Assembly (NCBI GenBank): GCA_002407845.1
Contig: DHPK01000009.1
Location: 44,286-62,965 of the forward strand
Length of the DNA stretch: 18,680 nucleotides
DNA from: Leptolinea sp. UBA5366
Lineage (GTDB): Bacteria > Chloroflexota > Anaerolineae > Anaerolineales > Anaerolineaceae
Direction of reading: 5' to 3'
The notes under the pieces: generated by a model
Told to the model about the DNA's origin: nothing
Database searches by the model: none
The model's input: the letters and a program-made list of their open reading frames with translations, nothing else
Part shown: piece by piece, positions 1 to 8,546 of the stretch
How positions within the stretch are numbered: position 1 is the first letter of the stretch
Layout of the letters: each line of letters begins with the position of its first letter
Program-made: the position numbers and the translations under genes

Positions 1-185
1 GGCACCTGCCACATCGCGATTGTGATCATCAGGGTGCGCATTGGTGAATGCTCGGCGTTAAGCAATTTTTTCCGCCATTCGACTGATGGAGAAATTCGAT
101 TTTCTTTTCCCTGAGTCACGCGTGCCAGGAACAGGCAGCGAATCCAGTCTTCTTCGGTCGGTAGACGAAGGATTTCAATTTCCAT
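1..185 (-). CDS. thyX: FAD-dependent thymidylate synthase-like protein, 5' part only
   Basis: A leftward reading frame opens with ATG at 185 and runs off the left edge, giving 61 residues and part of another. A good AGGAG Shine-Dalgarno sits at 192-196, six bases before the ATG. The peptide starts MEIEILRLPTEEDW and contains an N-AEHSPMR segment near residues 50-56. This recalls the divergent ThyX branch, where a HSP(I/M)R segment follows a short N-terminal domain. ThyX makes dTMP from dUMP using methylene-tetrahydrofolate and reduced FAD. The diagnostic RHR-type flavin/nucleotide motif would lie outside the window, so the identification rests on similarity recalled from memory. It is divergent from the VWA gene and shows no functional link to it. 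Confidence 0.55.
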   Translation of the reverse strand, partial: MEIEILRLPTEEDWIRCLFLARVTQGKENRISPSVEWRKKLLNAEHSPMRTLMITIAMWQV

Positions 186-576
186 GAAAAGCTCCTAAAT
201 TAAGGTTGGTTTATTATACTGCGAAGAATGAGCGTTCTGCGGATTCAAAAGGTAGAATGGGACTTCATTCGCCGGATCTTGAATAACAGCTACAATGATC
301 AACTTATTGTGCGATTATAAAAATTCGGTATTGCAGATGTCTTTCAATTATTTCTCTCGGTTGAAATTAATAATAAATAAGTGGGCATTCTCTCACGTCT
401 GGCAAAGAATCTTACTTTCGAATTAAAAAATTTTAATGTTATAATGAAAAACAGATATTTTGCAGCAGATTGATTGATATTTTGCTTATTGAAACAAAAA
501 AATCTATATCGAAAAATTAAATAAAATATATACGAATTAGTTCCACCTTTTCAATTGTTTAGCGGGAGAAAAAACA
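186..576. other. AT-rich divergent intergenic region
   Basis: This gap separates the leftward thyX-like gene from the rightward VWA gene and must carry promoters for both. A perfect TATAAT on the plus strand at 440-445 is the best -10 candidate for the VWA gene, but its -35 region is poor. The VWA ribosome binding site (GGGAG, 564-568, eight bases before the ATG at 577) lies at its right end. I see no RNA gene, credible small ORF or strong inverted repeat. Confidence 0.5.
213..218 (-). promoter_or_regulatory. Candidate -10 box for the leftward thyX-like gene
   Basis: On the minus strand this hexamer reads TATAAT, a perfect consensus -10. It would place the transcript start about 20 bases before the ATG at 185, just ahead of the AGGAG at 192-196. 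No convincing -35 element lies at the usual distance, and the surrounding DNA is AT-rich, so chance occurrence is possible. Confidence 0.35.
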
Positions 577-2271
577 ATGAAAACCATCCAGAAAATCCCT
601 TTTATTTTCATTATTCTGTCAATTCTCTTTTATCCAATTTCTTCGGTATCCGGGCAAATCGGTGAGGGAATCACATCCGAGGCAGCGATCGCATTTGAAG
701 ATTTGGAAAACTGTGCGCGGGAACTTCAAGGCAGCACGGAAATCTACTGGCCTATTGTGACGCAATATTTTGACGTGGTGATCGTTCAGGACGCCAGCGG
801 CTCCTTCACCCAAACTATGCCTCAGGTAAAAGAGACACTGAAAGAAATGATTGATTTGCTGGATTTGGACGTGACTGCAAATGGTTATCCAAAAGAACGG
901 GCGATGCTGGTAACTTATCAAGGTTCACATGGTTTTGGAATTTCTACTTTAAAAAAATCGATGCTTTATCAGTACTATACCTGGTTTGGCTATAAGCTGA
1001 CCAGTATCGGACTGACAAATGACCAGGTAAAACTTAACTCAGCGATTGATGCGATTGCTCCTGTAGGCGCAACCCCGACAATTGACGGCTTAACGCTGGC
1101 TCAACGCGACTATACTGGTGCTTTGAACCCCAACAATGTTTATGATGCACAATTTTATCTGGAGGACGGTGAGCCTGTGCAACGCCGAACGATTTATTTT
1201 CTGATCACGGATGGCGTAGCAAACTCGGGCTTGTATGAGAACTTCCCGGCGGGAACTGAGCCGATTGATGCAAATCTACTCAGACCGGAGGATCGAACTA
1301 GGTCTTATACCTGGGTGTATGAAAGCATTGGGAAAGCATATTTCGAGACTTATTGGAATGATGCCGACACAAAACCGACATCATTTCCTTACAAAAATGA
1401 TGCCGGGCAAGAGGAGTTCTTCAGGACTTTTACTGACGAATTAGGAAAAGTTTGGTATATCATGAATCCCGAAACGCTCACAAAAGAACAATTTTTTATG
1501 TATGTCATGAACTCGTCCGGAGACATCGAGATGTCTGCATTTACCTACGATTCTTGGGAAAATTATCGGCTGATGATGGAATCCATGAAGGTTAAAGCAA
1601 CAGAACTCAAGACGAAGGCTGGGCTGCCAAACTTGCAGGGCGAACCGTTAGCAGATGCCACGTTTGTCGCGGCCTATTGGGAGGATTTCAAACGCTTTGT
1701 GGCTGGAAATTTAAACGGGATCACCTATCGTCCGAGCGTCCGGCCAGTTGTAACAGGAGCAGTGCGTGAAATGGCATCGAGTGAAGCGCTGTACATCAGC
1801 CATAACGAGGGCGCTGATTTTGCGGAATTTCAAAAAAACCTGATGCAAGGATTTATCGATTCTCAAAGCGTCAATGGCCGTCTATATATTAAGCTGGATC
1901 CGAACGTCAGTTTTGTTGAAGACTCGCTCACTTTCTATTTCCTGGAAGAAGGAGGGGGCGAAACAGAAATAGCGTTGGATTATCTTGTGAGTGCAAATGG
2001 GACACTTATAACCGTGCTGCTTGAGTCGATGCCTAAAGGACGGTATCGCATTGCGTACCGGATGATCGAGGACACCTATCTGAAAGCTTCCTATTATCCG
2101 GTGGTTGAATTAAAAGTTGAAAGCGATGGCGGAAACATCGTGGTTGGCAAGGATTCCGGCATTTTGAATGAAATCGCAGGGTTCGAGTATCCCCCATGTG
2201 AAATTGTTCCGACTCTGGTTGTGCCGCCGGTTTTGCCTGAGACCGGATTCCCAAACAAATCCTTGCCATAA
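577..2271 (+). CDS. Secreted von Willebrand factor A domain protein with LPETGF C-terminal motif
   Basis: The 564-residue product begins with a signal peptide (positive MKTIQK, hydrophobic core about 8-22, likely cleavage near SVSG-Q). A VWA fold follows with a complete metal-ion-dependent adhesion site: D72-x-S74-x-S76 (DASGS), T166 in GATPT, and D212 in ITDG. Long segments lie between and after these elements. Residues about 430-520 look beta-rich, like the stalk domain after VWA in Gram-positive pilus-tip adhesins; this is inference. The mature chain has exactly two cysteines, C46 and C541, which could form a disulfide joining N- and C-terminal ends. The tail is a proline-rich stretch ending in LPETGF at 553-558, only six residues from the stop, with no membrane helix or basic tail. 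The start is supported by GGGAG at 564-568. Likely role: extracellular metal-dependent adhesion or protein binding; ligand unknown. Confidence 0.82.
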   Translation: MKTIQKIPFIFIILSILFYPISSVSGQIGEGITSEAAIAFEDLENCARELQGSTEIYWPIVTQYFDVVIVQDASGSFTQTMPQVKETLKEMIDLLDLDVTANGYPKERAMLVTYQGSHGFGISTLKKSMLYQYYTWFGYKLTSIGLTNDQVKLNSAIDAIAPVGATPTIDGLTLAQRDYTGALNPNNVYDAQFYLEDGEPVQRRTIYFLITDGVANSGLYENFPAGTEPIDANLLRPEDRTRSYTWVYESIGKAYFETYWNDADTKPTSFPYKNDAGQEEFFRTFTDELGKVWYIMNPETLTKEQFFMYVMNSSGDIEMSAFTYDSWENYRLMMESMKVKATELKTKAGLPNLQGEPLADATFVAAYWEDFKRFVAGNLNGITYRPSVRPVVTGAVREMASSEALYISHNEGADFAEFQKNLMQGFIDSQSVNGRLYIKLDPNVSFVEDSLTFYFLEEGGGETEIALDYLVSANGTLITVLLESMPKGRYRIAYRMIEDTYLKASYYPVVELKVESDGGNIVVGKDSGILNEIAGFEYPPCEIVPTLVVPPVLPETGFPNKSLP

Positions 2272-2727
2272 GATCATCGGCTTGAGGGTAAAAAGTGCTG
2301 CGAAAATTGAAAAACTAAGGGCGGAAAAAGGATCTCAAGCGCTTTGATTTATAATATGAATCCGATAGTCTGCTGATACCAGCAGACAGGTGAAACGCGC
2401 CTAGGAAAATCACACAAAGAAAGAATAATTCCTGATAATAGACAATTTACGCCTTTTTCAGAGCATGCTTTCGATTTAACCTGTGAATAAAAAGTTAAGA
2501 ACGCGCGGATAGCTGCTTTAGGGCATTACCATAATGGCATACAATATACAAATGTCACAAACGTCAAAACATGATAAAATATAATAGCTTAAAATGTTCT
2601 GAAAAAATCGTTTTAAGAGAGCATCCGATTAATTCTTAACGAAATCGAAAGGTTTCGGGGCATTTTTCCAAACACTGCGGGAAAATCGTGGATTATTATC
2701 CGCAAAAAAAACTTTAGGAGAGTATCT
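2272..2727. other. Intergenic region and candidate 5' leader of hppA
   Basis: No convincing gene is present. A perfect TATAAT lies at 2580-2585; its -35 region is weak. If used, it gives hppA a leader of roughly 135 bases. The leader contains small hairpins, including GTGGAT-TATT-ATCCGC (about 2688-2703, six pairs with one G-U) just before the Shine-Dalgarno, and a CGAAA/TTTCG pair around 2641-2659. The hppA ribosome binding site AGGAG is at 2716-2720, seven bases before its ATG. No clear intrinsic terminator for the VWA gene was found. A separate strong hairpin at 2368-2387 is listed on its own. Confidence 0.45.
2368..2387. repeat. Perfect 8-bp inverted repeat with 4-base loop
   Basis: GTCTGCTG and CAGCAGAC are exact reverse complements separated by ATAC. 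The site lies 96 bases after the VWA stop and about 210 bases before the candidate hppA -10. Neither strand has a T-run after the stem, so it does not look like a factor-independent terminator. It could be an RNA stem protecting the VWA mRNA 3' end or a protein-binding palindrome. Confidence 0.6.
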
Positions 2728-4791
2728 ATGAGTACGACTGTTTGGTTAATTTTTAGTCTGGTTTGCGGTGTCATTTCACTCGGCATCGGTCTTTACCTGT
2801 ACTTCTGGGTGAAGAAGCAGGATGCCGGAACTGACCGCGCAAAAGAAGTTGCAGGGTGGATTCAAAATGGCGCAAGAACTTATTTGAAGAAACTTTATGC
2901 TGCCTTGATCATCATCTCAGTAATTATGTCAGCAATCCTGGCTGTCGTATATACGATTGATGGCAGCGGCCGCGGTCTCACAACCGCTCTCAGCTACATC
3001 TTCGGCGCGGTTTGTTCCGCAATTGCAGGCTATCTCGGGATGGAAGTTGCAGTTCGGGCAAACGTCCGTTCAGCCACTGCTGCTGCAAAGAACCTGTCTG
3101 ATGCCTTCAACGTAGCCTTTCGGGCTGGTGCAGTGATGGGTTTCGCAGTTGTCGGTGTTGCAACCATCGGGATGAGCGTAATTTATCTTGCAACCAGTGA
3201 CCCGCAGCTGGTACTGGCATTCTCATTGGGCGCATCCTCCCTGGCATTGCTGGCGAAAGCCGGCGGCGGTATTTACACCAAGACCGCTGACATCGCCGCT
3301 GACCTGGTTGGAAAAGTCGAAGTCGGAATCCCGGAAGATGATCCGAGAAATCCCGCTGTTGTTGCTGACAACGTTGGTGACAACGTCGGTGACGTTGCCG
3401 GTATGGGCGCTGACATTTTCGACAGTTATGTCGCTTCTGCAGTCGCAGCCATGCTGCTCGGTGCGTCCATGAATGATCCATTCTATACCGTGCTCCCGCT
3501 GCTGCTCTGCGCACTGGGAATCATCGCTTCAATCATCGGTGTATATCTGGTGAAGGTTAAAGATGATGGAAAACCGGGCAAAGCACTCAACATGGGTACG
3601 TTTATTACCACCGGTGCATTCGCAGTATTAATGACCATTACAATTCTGGTTCTGCCACAGATCGATAATCGCTTCATCTGGGCAATTCTGGTCGGAACTT
3701 CAGTCGGTGTGATCATCGGCCAGACGACCGAATTCTTCACCTCAGACGAATACAAACCGGTTCAGCTGACCGCTGAATATTCCGGTTCAGGCGCTGCCAT
3801 CACCATCATCAGCGGTATGAGCTACGGTCTGATCTCGATTGTCCCGTCAATCATTGGTATCGTAATTGCGATGCTGGTCTCATTCTACGTCTGCGGCGGT
3901 AATGCGGACTTCCCGATGGGGATCTACGGCGTCGGTATTTCCGCAGTCGGCATGCTGGCAATTTCCGGCATGATCGTGTCGGCGGATGCTTATGGACCAA
4001 TCGTTGACAATGCTCGCGGTATCGCGGAAATGGCTGGGATGGACGAAGAAGTGATTGACCGCGCTGACGTGCTCGACTCAGCCGGTAACACCGCAAAAGC
4101 GATCACAAAAGGATTCTCCATTGCTGCAGCTGCGTTGACTGTGCTGGCGCTTTTCGCTGCCTTTGTCAGCGAAATCAATATGGCACTGGCGCCGCATGGC
4201 CGTGCGTTCACGATGGAAGAAGTTTCTCTGGTGAACCCGCTGATCCTCGCTGGAATTTTCCTGGGCGCGATGTGCCCGCCGCTGTTCAGCGCTTTGACGA
4301 TGAACTCAGTTACCAAGAACGCTTTCGAAATGATTGAAGAAATCCGGAAGCAATTCAGAGAAGAACCCGGAATCCTGGAAGGCACTGTGACCCCAGATTA
4401 CAATCGCTGCATCGACCTCGCAGCCCATGGCGCACTGACCTCACTGGTTCTGCCAGCTTTGATCGCAATTGCTTTCCCGCTGATCGTTGGATTCGTGATG
4501 GGACCGAAAGGTCTGACTGGATTCCTCGGCGGTGCAATCATCACTGGCGTTATCTTCGCTCTGTTCATGTCGAACTCAGGCGGTCTGTGGGACAATGCCA
4601 AGAAGTATGTTGAAGCCGGCAATTTTGGCGGCAAAGGTTCAGAAGCCCATAAAGCTGCTGTCATTGGCGACACCGTCGGCGATCCATTCAAGGACACTGC
4701 CGGTCCGTCACTGAACACGCTGATCACCGTCATGTCACTGGTCGCGTCAACTTTCGCTCCTGTGATCGCGCTGTATCATCTGATCCCGTAA
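2728..4791 (+). CDS. hppA: Membrane-bound proton-translocating pyrophosphatase, K+-independent type
   Basis: The 687-residue polytopic protein hydrolyses cytoplasmic pyrophosphate and pumps ions outward across the membrane. The signature segments are complete: GGGIYTKTADIAADLVGKVE (179-198), DDPRNPAVVADNVGDNVGDVAG (204-225) with the substrate/Mg-binding aspartates and lysine, and DTVGDPFKDTAGPS (648-661). The subtype-determining loop reads GNTAKAIT (453-460), with Lys457 where K+-dependent enzymes have Ala and Thr460 where they have Gly. In this family that Lys marks K+-independent enzymes, which are H+ pumps; Na+-pumping members are K+-dependent. Length is typical for bacterial homologues. 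The start is fixed by AGGAG at 2716-2720. It is monocistronic, followed by a strong terminator at 4812-4847. It would recover energy from biosynthetic pyrophosphate, useful in a low-energy anaerobic lifestyle. Confidence 0.97.
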   Translation: MSTTVWLIFSLVCGVISLGIGLYLYFWVKKQDAGTDRAKEVAGWIQNGARTYLKKLYAALIIISVIMSAILAVVYTIDGSGRGLTTALSYIFGAVCSAIAGYLGMEVAVRANVRSATAAAKNLSDAFNVAFRAGAVMGFAVVGVATIGMSVIYLATSDPQLVLAFSLGASSLALLAKAGGGIYTKTADIAADLVGKVEVGIPEDDPRNPAVVADNVGDNVGDVAGMGADIFDSYVASAVAAMLLGASMNDPFYTVLPLLLCALGIIASIIGVYLVKVKDDGKPGKALNMGTFITTGAFAVLMTITILVLPQIDNRFIWAILVGTSVGVIIGQTTEFFTSDEYKPVQLTAEYSGSGAAITIISGMSYGLISIVPSIIGIVIAMLVSFYVCGGNADFPMGIYGVGISAVGMLAISGMIVSADAYGPIVDNARGIAEMAGMDEEVIDRADVLDSAGNTAKAITKGFSIAAAALTVLALFAAFVSEINMALAPHGRAFTMEEVSLVNPLILAGIFLGAMCPPLFSALTMNSVTKNAFEMIEEIRKQFREEPGILEGTVTPDYNRCIDLAAHGALTSLVLPALIAIAFPLIVGFVMGPKGLTGFLGGAIITGVIFALFMSNSGGLWDNAKKYVEAGNFGGKGSEAHKAAVIGDTVGDPFKDTAGPSLNTLITVMSLVASTFAPVIALYHLIP

Positions 4792-4811
4792 ATCTTCAAA
4801 ATTTAGATCAT

Positions 4812-4847
4812 AAGGAGTCTGACTGTTTTTGTCAGGCTCCTTTTTTT
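4812..4847 (+). terminator. Intrinsic terminator of hppA
   Basis: GGAGTCTGAC (4814-4823) pairs with GTCAGGCTCC (4831-4840) over ten pairs including one U-G wobble, closing a TGTTTTT loop. Seven T residues follow immediately (4841-4847), and two upstream A residues can lengthen the stem. It lies about 20 bases after the hppA stop and separates hppA from the ABC transporter genes. Confidence 0.92.
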
Positions 4848-4878
4848 ATTACGGATCGGAAAATTGGTTATTGTCCTT

Positions 4879-4884
4879 TATAAT
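4879..4884 (+). promoter_or_regulatory. Candidate -10 box for the ABC exporter operon
   Basis: A perfect TATAAT lies between the hppA terminator and the ABC ATG at 4916, giving a predicted leader of about 25 bases that includes GGAG at 4903-4906. The -35 region (TCGGAA at 4856-4861, 17-base spacer) is poor. Position after a terminator supports a promoter here because the operon needs its own. Confidence 0.45.
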
Positions 4885-4915
4885 AGCCTTGCTGTATCTA
4901 TTGGAGACGACGACG

Positions 4916-6736
4916 ATGCGTGATAAAAACTCAAATCAGGCCATTGATTTTGATCTGACAACTGTCAAGGATGAAAATCGTCTGTTCGGTATCCTGAGAA
5001 TGATGTCAGGGTATCGTCTGCGTTATCTTTCAGCAATCATCTCCCAGCTGTTTTCAACAATCAGCAAATCAAGCGTATATCTGTTGCTTGCCTGGTTCAT
5101 CGATACCTGGCTGATCGCTGCGGATCGGCAATACCCCGCTTATCTGGTTGGACTGGCTTTCATTGGGCTGGCATTGATCGAGGGAACTTTCTCTTTTTAT
5201 TCAAACAGTACAGCGAATTTTGTGGCGGAAAAAGTTGCCTGGCGCATTCGGAATAATATGTATGATCAAATTCAGCGCCTGTCTTTCAGCTATCACTCAA
5301 AGGTGGATACTGGCGATCTGATCCAACGGGCAACCTCTGACGTGGATGCCGTGCGGCGTTTCTATTCCGAGCAGGCGATCGGCATTGGCAGGATTGTATT
5401 CCTCTTTATTGTCAATTTCACTGCAATCTACCGCATGAATAAAATGTTAGCCGCATCGACACTATTGATTGTTCCGCTCGTTTTTATCATCGCCATCATC
5501 TTTTTTCAGCGGATCGGCAAGCGCTATGAAGCATATCAAAATCAGGATGCTTTGCTTTCCACCATGCTACAGGAAAACTTGATTGGCGTGCGGGTTGTCA
5601 AGGCATTTGCCCGGCAGGACTATGAATCTGAAAATTACCAGCGCGAAAACTGGAAAAAATACCTGATGGGTAAGAAACTGCTGATCACTGAAGCGCTCTT
5701 CTGGCCGGCGACGGATCTGCTGTGCGGTCTGCAGATGGTTGTCAGCTATGGGCTGGGCGCTTACGTTGCGATTGACGGCTCGCTCTCTCTGGGCGATTTC
5801 ATCGCCTTTCAGGCATTGATCATCTGGGTGATCTGGCCGATTCGGAACATGGGCAGGCTGATCGTCCAGATGTCACGGGCATTCATCAGCTTTAAACGAA
5901 TTATGGAAGTTTTCTCGAATAAGCAGGAACCGCTTGATCAAGGGACAATCTTTCCAGACAGGGAGCCGGATGGCGAACTGGTTTTCAAGGACGTAAGTTT
6001 TTCCTATGACAATGAGCAAGAAACGCTGCATGAGATCTCTTTTAGAGCGGAGCCGGGACAGTCTATCGCGATTCTTGGGTCAACAGGCAGCGGGAAAACG
6101 TCGCTGATTAACTTGATTCCGCGCTTTTATGAATACACCAGCGGAAGCATCAAGCTGGATGGAAACGAGCTGAACCAGATCCCGCGCTCCTACCTGCGGC
6201 GGCATATCGGAATTGTCGAGCAGGAACCTTTCCTTTTTTCGCGCTCAATCGCGGAAAACATTGCCTATGGCAGCGGACGGGAAGTATCGCGAGAAGAAAT
6301 CATTCAGGCAGCCAGAGCGGCAGCAATTCATGACAATATCATGACCTTTGAAAAAGGATATGACACATTAGTGGGCGAGCGGGGTGTGACGCTGTCTGGC
6401 GGACAAAAACAACGGGTGGCGATTGCGCGGACGCTGCTTAAAAATCCGAAGATTCTGCTGTTGGACGATGCGACCTCCTCCGTAGATATGGACACCGAAG
6501 TTGAAATCCATCAGGCGCTGCAGTCGCTGATGCATGAGCGTACCACGTTTATTATTGCGCATCGAATTCAGAGCATTATGAACGCAGATTTGATCTTGGT
6601 GCTCGACAAGGGCAGAATTGTTCAGTCGGGACGCCACGCAGAGCTGATCCGGCAGGACGGCATTTATCAGAAAATTTATCAGCTCCAGCTGCAGATTGAA
6701 GAAGCGCTGGGAAAGGAACTGGCAAGTGGCGGATAA
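4916..6736 (+). CDS. ABC exporter half-transporter, degenerate-site subunit of a heterodimer
   Basis: The 606-residue protein has an N-terminal six-helix type-I exporter membrane domain (about 35-320) and a C-terminal nucleotide-binding domain. Motifs: Walker A GSTGSGKT (388-395), Q-loop Gln436, signature LSGGQ (493-497), Walker B ending D517, switch His549. The residue after Walker B is Asp518 (LLLDDATSSVD), not the catalytic Glu, a hallmark of the inactive half-site in heterodimeric exporters such as TM287/288 and BmrC/D. The frame is open upstream to a TTG at 4829, but that lies inside the hppA terminator. ATG 4916 with GGAG at 4903-4906 is the supported start. Its partner overlaps its 3' end. 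The substrate (drug, lipid or peptide) cannot be read from sequence. Confidence 0.93.
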   Translation: MRDKNSNQAIDFDLTTVKDENRLFGILRMMSGYRLRYLSAIISQLFSTISKSSVYLLLAWFIDTWLIAADRQYPAYLVGLAFIGLALIEGTFSFYSNSTANFVAEKVAWRIRNNMYDQIQRLSFSYHSKVDTGDLIQRATSDVDAVRRFYSEQAIGIGRIVFLFIVNFTAIYRMNKMLAASTLLIVPLVFIIAIIFFQRIGKRYEAYQNQDALLSTMLQENLIGVRVVKAFARQDYESENYQRENWKKYLMGKKLLITEALFWPATDLLCGLQMVVSYGLGAYVAIDGSLSLGDFIAFQALIIWVIWPIRNMGRLIVQMSRAFISFKRIMEVFSNKQEPLDQGTIFPDREPDGELVFKDVSFSYDNEQETLHEISFRAEPGQSIAILGSTGSGKTSLINLIPRFYEYTSGSIKLDGNELNQIPRSYLRRHIGIVEQEPFLFSRSIAENIAYGSGREVSREEIIQAARAAAIHDNIMTFEKGYDTLVGERGVTLSGGQKQRVAIARTLLKNPKILLLDDATSSVDMDTEVEIHQALQSLMHERTTFIIAHRIQSIMNADLILVLDKGRIVQSGRHAELIRQDGIYQKIYQLQLQIEEALGKELASGG

Positions 6737-8546
6737 CTTTTTTGAAGAAGAAGATTTCGAAGGAAAATTTAACGGAAATATCTTCCGGAAGATATTCGAA
6801 TTCGCCCTGCCTTACAAGGGCTGGTTCATCTTGTTTATCGTTTTCACTTTAGTCACCAGCGTCATGGATTCTTTGCAAGTTTACCTGAACAAGCTAACCA
6901 TCGACAATGCGATAATTCCGGGTGACAAAGACAAGGTGCTCTATTATCTCGGTTTTTATGGGCTGACCGTGATCGTTCAGGCGGTGGGCGTGTTCAGCTT
7001 TGTCTACTTTGCTGGGATCATTTCTGAGCGAATTTGGTTTGACCTGCGTCAGCGCATGTTTGATCATCTGCAAAAATTATCACTTTCTTATTTTTCAGTG
7101 ACGCCGGTCGGCTGGATCATGTCGCGGGTGAATTCCGACAGTCTAAAAATTGCGGATTTGATCACTTGGGGATTGGTGGATTCTTCCTTTTCAGTGGTAA
7201 ACATCCTGATTTCCGGCGGCTTCATGCTCGCGATCAATTGGCGACTGGCGTTAATCGTTTTTGCAATTGTGCCTGTTCTGCTGTATGTTGCCTGGCAGTT
7301 CCGAAAACGGATTTTGAAAGAATTTCGCATAGCGCGGAAACTGAACTCAAAAGTTACCGGCGCTTTCAATGAAAACATCACCGGCGTCCGGGTCGTTAAA
7401 GCGCTGCAGCGGGAAAATGAAAATCTATCCGAGTTTAATGAGCTGTCCTACCCGATGTTTCAATCGGCTTATCGGGCAGCGCGGTTGAACGCCCTGTTTC
7501 TACCGTGCATTCAGCTTTTGTCATCTGTCGTACTGAGTGTTATCGTCTGGGCAAGCGACTGGCAGTTGGAATCGGGCTGGATGACGATCGGCGGCATTCA
7601 AGCGTTCGTCAATTATGTGACTTCGATGATGTGGCCGGTTCAGGATCTGGCGCGGGTATATGGCGAGATGCAGCAATCGATCGCGTCCGGTGAACGGATT
7701 TTTTCATTGCTTGAAACAGAACCAGCGATTGTCGATCAGCCGGATGCGTTTGCACCGGAAACCATTTGCGGTGAGATTGAATTTGACCATGTCACTTTCT
7801 ATTATGATGACGGGGACGGCAAACCGGTGCTGAAAGATTTCTCGCTGCATGTCAAACAGGGCGAGACGATCGCGCTGGTTGGCTCGACCGGGGGCGGAAA
7901 ATCGACGATTGTAAACCTGATGGCACGCTTTTATGAACCCAAAAACGGGGTCATCCGGGTCTGCGGGCGGGATTATCGGGAATACAAGATGGAAAGCATT
8001 CAGTCCCGAATTGGCATGGTGCTGCAGACGCCGCATCTTTTTTCAGGGACGATCCGGGAAAACATCCGTTATGGAAAACTCGACGCCAGCAGCGGAGCGA
8101 TTGAAGACGCCGCTGTGCAGGCAGGCGCGGATCCTTTCATCCGGTCCCTCCCCAATGGCTATGAGGAACAGGTTGGCGAAGGCGGGAATTTGCTGTCTTT
8201 TGGGCAGAAACAGCTAATCAGCCTGGCAAGGGCGATCTTGGCTGATCCGGAAATCTTCATTATGGACGAAGCGACCAGCTCGGTTGACACCTTGACTGAA
8301 GATTTGATTCAGCATGGCATGGAATCAATGATGAAAGGGCGGACAAGCTTTATCATCGCACACCGCCTTTCGACGATTAAGCGGGCCGATCGAATTTTGG
8401 TGATCGAAGACGGGCAAATTCTTGAAGAAGGCTCTCATCAGGAGCTGCTGCGTAAAAAAGGAAAATATTACAATCTCTACACCCAGCAATTCCGGGCTGA
8501 AAAAGAAAAAGATTTAAAATTTCGCTCTGATTCAGATATCGCGTAG
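6726..8546 (+). CDS. ABC exporter half-transporter, catalytic subunit of a heterodimer
   Basis: From GTG 6726 the protein is 606 residues: membrane domain about 30-325, then a nucleotide-binding domain with Walker A GSTGGGKS (386-393), signature LSFGQ (490-494), Walker B D514 followed by the catalytic Glu515, and switch His546. The signature is altered (Phe for Gly) while the catalytic Glu is intact, exactly complementary to the upstream subunit: its Walker A/Glu would pair with the partner's LSGGQ to form the competent site. The frame also allows a TTG at 6696. GTG 6726 is preferred because AAGGA at 6713-6717 is eight bases before it, and it overlaps the upstream stop (6734-6736) by 11 bases, typical of translational coupling. 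Together the pair should form one exporter in the cytoplasmic membrane. Confidence 0.93.
   Translation: MADNFFEEEDFEGKFNGNIFRKIFEFALPYKGWFILFIVFTLVTSVMDSLQVYLNKLTIDNAIIPGDKDKVLYYLGFYGLTVIVQAVGVFSFVYFAGIISERIWFDLRQRMFDHLQKLSLSYFSVTPVGWIMSRVNSDSLKIADLITWGLVDSSFSVVNILISGGFMLAINWRLALIVFAIVPVLLYVAWQFRKRILKEFRIARKLNSKVTGAFNENITGVRVVKALQRENENLSEFNELSYPMFQSAYRAARLNALFLPCIQLLSSVVLSVIVWASDWQLESGWMTIGGIQAFVNYVTSMMWPVQDLARVYGEMQQSIASGERIFSLLETEPAIVDQPDAFAPETICGEIEFDHVTFYYDDGDGKPVLKDFSLHVKQGETIALVGSTGGGKSTIVNLMARFYEPKNGVIRVCGRDYREYKMESIQSRIGMVLQTPHLFSGTIRENIRYGKLDASSGAIEDAAVQAGADPFIRSLPNGYEEQVGEGGNLLSFGQKQLISLARAILADPEIFIMDEATSSVDTLTEDLIQHGMESMMKGRTSFIIAHRLSTIKRADRILVIEDGQILEEGSHQELLRKKGKYYNLYTQQFRAEKEKDLKFRSDSDIA

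Noticed and set aside
2376..2383. ATACCAG sequence resembling the theophylline aptamer core
   Set aside because: Seven bases inside a simple hairpin, with none of the rest of that artificial aptamer; chance match.
4829..4915. Upstream extension of the first ABC gene from a TTG at 4829
   Set aside because: The TTG lies inside the loop of the hppA terminator and upstream of the candidate promoter; ATG 4916 has a good ribosome site.
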